A DNA stretch of 58,367 nucleotides, taken from the NCBI GenBank assembly GCA_037442205.1, contig JBBIQS010000049.1, positions 1-58,367 on the forward strand, written 5' to 3'. Positions 56,962-58,367 of this stretch are shown here, one piece after another (position 1 is the first letter of the stretch; every line of letters starts with the position of its first letter). The stretch is from JBBIQS01 sp037442205 (GTDB lineage Bacteria; Myxococcota; Myxococcia; Myxococcales; UBA5297). The notes beneath the pieces were generated by a model. It made no database searches, was not told where the DNA came from, and saw only the letters and a list, made by a program, of their open reading frames with translations. Both the position numbers and the translations under genes were made by a program.

Positions 56962-58031
56962 CGGGACTCCGACGCGGGCAGGGGGGAGGCCGCAAGCCGA
57001 GAGTCAAGTCTCCGGCGGCCGGCGAGTACCCGCTCGCTAAGCGCCCTCTCAGAGGCATCGGACGCGGCAGCGGGCGCACGCAGGTTGCGCGCGTCGCCGA
57101 CCCAGTACCGAGGTCGGCCGAGTCCCTGCTCGTACACACGGCTCAGGTAGGCGCCCAGGACCGCCAGCCCCAGCAACTGCAGACCAGTGTAGAAGGAGAG
57201 CAGCGCCACGGTAGAAGTCCAGCCGGGAACGGTGATCCCCAGGACGAACCGCTCCCATAGCGCCTTCCCGAGATAGAGAAGCGTGGTCGACCAGGCGACC
57301 AGCGCGGCCAGGGTAATGACGCGCAGCGGGCTGGCCGAGTGGCTGAAGAAAGCGTTGACTGCCAAACGCAGCATCTTGCCGAGCGGGTACTTGGTCTCGC
57401 CGGCGACGCGCGCTTTGCGGTCGTAGGGGACCATTGCCTGGCGAAAGCCGAGGTTCGAGAAGATCGCCCGGTGGAATGGTTGCAGTTCCCGGAAGCCCCG
57501 CGCCGCCTCGAGCGCAGGGCGGGTCACTGCGCGGAAGTCGCCACAGTTTTCGATTACCTGGCGGTTGGAGAGGAGGTGCAGGAGCGCGTAGAAGGTGCGT
57601 GCGGTCGCCAGCTTGAACCAACTCTCACCCGCGCGAGAGCGTCGTTGGGCATGGACCACGTCAGCGCCCTGGCGCACCTCCGCGAGCATTGCCACGAGCA
57701 ACTCGGGAGGATCCTGGAGATCGGCGTCGATGGTCACGACGACGTCGGCGTCGGCGAAGTCGAGCCCCGCCGCCAGGGCCGCCTGGTGCCCGGCATTCCG
57801 CGCTAGGTACAACACCTGCACCGCGGGATCGCTCTCAGCCATTTCGTCGAGTACCGCTGCGGTGCGGTCCGTACTGCCGTCATCGACGAAGAGCATCTCC
57901 AGAGCGCAGTCGGGAAGCCGAGCCTGCAGGTCCTTTACTCGCTGGTAGAGGATTGGAATCGACTGCTCTTCGTTGAAGCACGGAACCACGAAGATAACTT
58001 GGAGTCGATCGGACCCGGGCGAAGGAGACAT
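56958..58031 (-). CDS. GT2 glycosyltransferase, dolichyl/polyprenyl-phosphate sugar synthase type
   Basis: The 357-residue enzyme should transfer a sugar from a nucleotide donor to polyprenyl phosphate. The GT2 domain (about 10-230) has IFVVPCFNEEQSIPILYQR, MLFVDDGSTDRT, LARNAGHQAALAAGLDFAD and the metal motif TIDADLQDPPELL. Two C-terminal membrane helices (about 235-305) match the GtrB/ArnC layout. The ATG at 58031 was chosen because the GT2 domain begins about ten residues later; upstream codons are not conserved. It is the first gene of the overlapping trio with a methyltransferase and a GT-C-like protein. Confidence 0.88.
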   Translation of the reverse strand: MSPSPGSDRLQVIFVVPCFNEEQSIPILYQRVKDLQARLPDCALEMLFVDDGSTDRTAAVLDEMAESDPAVQVLYLARNAGHQAALAAGLDFADADVVVTIDADLQDPPELLVAMLAEVRQGADVVHAQRRSRAGESWFKLATARTFYALLHLLSNRQVIENCGDFRAVTRPALEAARGFRELQPFHRAIFSNLGFRQAMVPYDRKARVAGETKYPLGKMLRLAVNAFFSHSASPLRVITLAALVAWSTTLLYLGKALWERFVLGITVPGWTSTVALLSFYTGLQLLGLAVLGAYLSRVYEQGLGRPRYWVGDARNLRAPAAASDASERALSERVLAGRRRLDSRLAASPLPASESR

Positions 58032-58286
58032 TGGCGAAAACCTTGTCGGTTGCGATGCAGGGCATCGTGGCCGAAGAGCGGGAGGATAGGGCATCAAGCC
58101 AGCAGTCCACAAGGTGCCGTGGCGCCGTGACGCGCAGCCAGCCACCGAGGCCTGCCCTCCCAGGCGGTTAGCCGGTCGAGCCCCCCATGACCGTGACCTC
58201 AACCATCAATTTGCTCGAGCTACGGCCTGTCCCTTCAACTGCCGGGATTTGGACGGGCCGCTCCCCGGCGTGGATGATGGCGGGCG

Positions 58287-58367
58287 ATGCCCGGCAAGAA
58301 CGCCATCCGCGCCCAGCTCGCCCTGGTGCTGACCCTCAGCCTGCTGGCGACGGTGGCCATCAACTCG
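58287..58367 (+). CDS. Start of a membrane-anchored protein, cut by the window edge
   Basis: Only 27 codons are present. The ATG at 58287 is followed by a basic stretch (PGKNAIRAQ) and a hydrophobic helix (LALVLTLSLLATVAI), which looks like the first membrane segment of a sensor kinase or chemoreceptor. The rest lies outside the window, so function cannot be judged. Confidence 0.45.
   Translation, partial: MPGKNAIRAQLALVLTLSLLATVAINS

Overview
This is a GC-rich window that looks like a Myxococcota (myxobacterial) chromosome. The main evidence is a pilA-pilG-pilH-pilI cluster as in Myxococcus, a full bacterial mevalonate pathway, giant lipoproteins with Asp-Ala-Gly and Asp-Gly-Gly linkers, dense overlapping operons, and frequent GTG/TTG starts. 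All assignments come from reading the sequence and translations; no database search was run.

Region 1 (1-19904) is a polymorphic-toxin operon read rightwards. It holds the tail of a glycine-rich surface protein, a PpiC/SurA-type prolyl isomerase lipoprotein, a giant lipoprotein of about 5,880 residues, and a small gene 3 bp downstream that is probably its immunity gene. The giant protein has a lipobox, 15 tandem Ig-like repeats, further Ig-like and linker segments, an Rhs/YD shell and a C-terminal toxin-like tip. Region 2 (19905-21797) is mobile and repetitive DNA: a DD35E transposase with a disrupted N-terminus and a cluster of hairpin repeats.

Region 3 (21798-29328) has a short DsbD-like thiol reductase with a membrane protein, then an Isc iron-sulfur operon (iscS-iscU-iscA-hscB-hscA) and a convergent DsrE-like gene. 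Region 4 (29426-35127) encodes the mevalonate route to IPP/DMAPP: type 2 IPP isomerase, class II HMG-CoA reductase, mevalonate kinase, diphosphomevalonate decarboxylase and phosphomevalonate kinase. A good sigma70-type promoter precedes it. Two long intergenic hairpin repeats of one family sit in the isc and mva clusters.

Region 5 (35124-41462) has a three-gene ABC exporter, a PilZ protein, a DUF2325-like protein overlapping RNase HII, and a carboxyltransferase subunit of an acyl-CoA carboxylase. Region 6 (41476-47335) runs leftwards: pilA with a sigma54-type promoter and a terminator-like hairpin behind it, then pilG, pilH, pilI, a methyltransferase-glycosyltransferase fusion and a methyltransferase. 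Region 7 (47573-58367) holds two tail-to-tail YfhO-like membrane proteins, a decayed IS4-type element, and a three-gene overlapping operon (GT2 glycosyltransferase, methyltransferase, GT-C-like membrane protein) that probably makes or modifies a surface glycan. A membrane-anchored protein begins at the right edge.

The strongest candidate for an unusual system is the giant lipoprotein toxin operon with its own membrane-anchored foldase. No tRNA, rRNA or CRISPR array was recognised.
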